From positions 1 through 45,755 of IMG/VR virus record IMGVR_UViG_3300042878_001948: a stretch of DNA of 45,755 nt; one strand, 5' to 3'. The stretch is from a virus. Below the pieces are notes generated by a model that saw only the letters and a list, made by a program, of their open reading frames with translations, was not told where the DNA came from and made no database searches. Shown piece after piece: positions 45,295 to 45,755 of this stretch (positions are counted from its first letter, which is position 1; every line of letters begins with the position of its first letter). Made by a program: the position numbers and the translations under genes.

Positions 45295-45755
45295 TTAGTC
45301 CAACTCTCTATGATCATATACATTCCAACCATCTGGTTTGCGAGTGTCGCCAAACTTGCGATTAAACATCCAATATAATTTGGTTAAAAATGACGGCCAA
45401 ACCCACATTTTTGCATGTGTACCAACAAGATTGATAGAATCTTTATCAACATATTTGCCACGAATAATGATTGGTCCACCATCTTTATTTTTGCAATTGA
45501 TAAAAGTAAAGCGACGAGCTTTTGGACGATCTTGTTGATCATATATGCTATAATCACCTATTAAAATATCATTGAATATGCAACTATGAAATGTTACATC
45601 ATGTACACCACCTTTTATACCAATGTCACATTGTTCTGCTATAGTATACTGTGATGCTACAGGCTTGCGTACAGTGTTTTCAAATATACATTCAGTAAAT
45701 GTAACATTGCCACCACGCACCATATCAAATGCTCGTGCAGTGCCATTCTTGAATG
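45295..45755 (-). CDS. Partial parallel beta-helix protein (5' end outside the window)
   Basis: The reading frame is open to the right edge, so the protein extends beyond the window. The visible ~152 residues show a right-handed beta-helix pattern with repeated NVTFTECIFENT, DVTFHSCIFNDI and RFTFINCKNKDG turns, as in tail spikes and polysaccharide lyases. A short C-terminal helical region (PSFLTKLYWMFNRKFGD) ends it. Catalytic residues are not recognisable in this part. Likely surface or virion protein. Confidence 0.7.
   Translation of the reverse strand, partial: FKNGTARAFDMVRGGNVTFTECIFENTVRKPVASQYTIAEQCDIGIKGGVHDVTFHSCIFNDILIGDYSIYDQQDRPKARRFTFINCKNKDGGPIIIRGKYVDKDSINLVGTHAKMWVWPSFLTKLYWMFNRKFGDTRKPDGWNVYDHRELD

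Noticed and set aside
1-45755. CRISPR array, insertion sequence or integrase
   Set aside because: No regularly spaced repeats, transposase or integrase motif, or terminal inverted repeats were found in the window.

Overview
The window looks like part of a large, AT-rich genome of a tailed phage of the T4-like (myovirus) superfamily infecting a Gram-negative bacterium. The phage assignment rests on a gp62-like clamp-loader subunit, dUTPase, T4 gp1-type dNMP kinase, an Rnl1-like RNA ligase, UvsE, a Cas4/RecB-like nuclease, free-standing HNH nucleases, several tRNAs, a phage-type 54-residue membrane protein, glycine-rich and beta-rich virion-type proteins, and very dense gene packing with ATGA overlaps. 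The Gram-negative host is inferred from genes whose products must reach the periplasm, outer membrane or surface: a Tat-signal tyrosinase, a signal-peptide protein ending in Phe, and a two-partner-secretion exoprotein. Host genus cannot be told.

Layout. 1-3.3 kb: a zincin-like peptidase, a GMP reductase/IMPDH homologue on the plus strand, dUTPase and small proteins. 3.3-20.1 kb: a minus-strand sugar block with about eleven glycosyltransferases, a nucleotide-sugar branch (an RfbH-type 3-dehydrase with all diagnostic residues, an extended SDR, a classical SDR, and a UDP-sugar-dehydrogenase-like protein lacking its catalytic cysteine) and a Pif1/Dda-like helicase. 20.1-28.8 kb: DNA/RNA metabolism (RHH-like protein, PD-(D/E)XK nuclease, dNMP kinase, gp62-like clamp loader, HNH, RNA ligase, UvsE) and many small unknowns. 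28.9-30.4 kb: an outer-membrane-type protein, a tmRNA and a new-looking structured RNA just upstream of it. 30.4-36.1 kb: plus-strand cassettes for RNA-end and ADP-ribose chemistry (cyclic-phosphate-processing receiver domain, metallophosphoesterase, macro domain, RlaP-like nucleotidyltransferase) interleaved with minus-strand virion-type genes and a tyrosinase. 36.1-43.1 kb: a DnaQ-like exonuclease with a possible capsid-targeting N-terminus, a CapK/PaaK-like ligase with a methyltransferase-like partner, seven tRNAs (Arg, three Leu, Thr, CAU, Ile), structured non-coding stretches, a cyclic-nucleotide-binding-domain membrane protein and an APS-kinase-like enzyme. 43.2-45.8 kb: a filamentous-haemagglutinin-like protein and a partial beta-helix protein running off the end.

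Regulation. Many first genes have a sigma70-like promoter (TTGAC[A/T/G], 16-18 nt, TATAGT-like) placed so that the start codon falls at or within a few bases of the predicted transcript start. Ten such genes have the -35 box only 34-40 nt before the start codon. Shine-Dalgarno sequences are nearly absent. A second motif, TATATTTAT, lies just upstream of several other genes, including all three with capsid-targeting-like N-termini, and may be a late promoter. Intrinsic terminators close most units, several sharing the same stem.

Most unusual points: the tmRNA plus adjacent structured RNA, the RNA-repair/ADP-ribose gene set near tRNA genes, phage-borne tyrosinase and TPS exoprotein, the 3,6-dideoxyhexose enzyme, the CapK-like/methyltransferase pair, and the prevalent leaderless promoter geometry.
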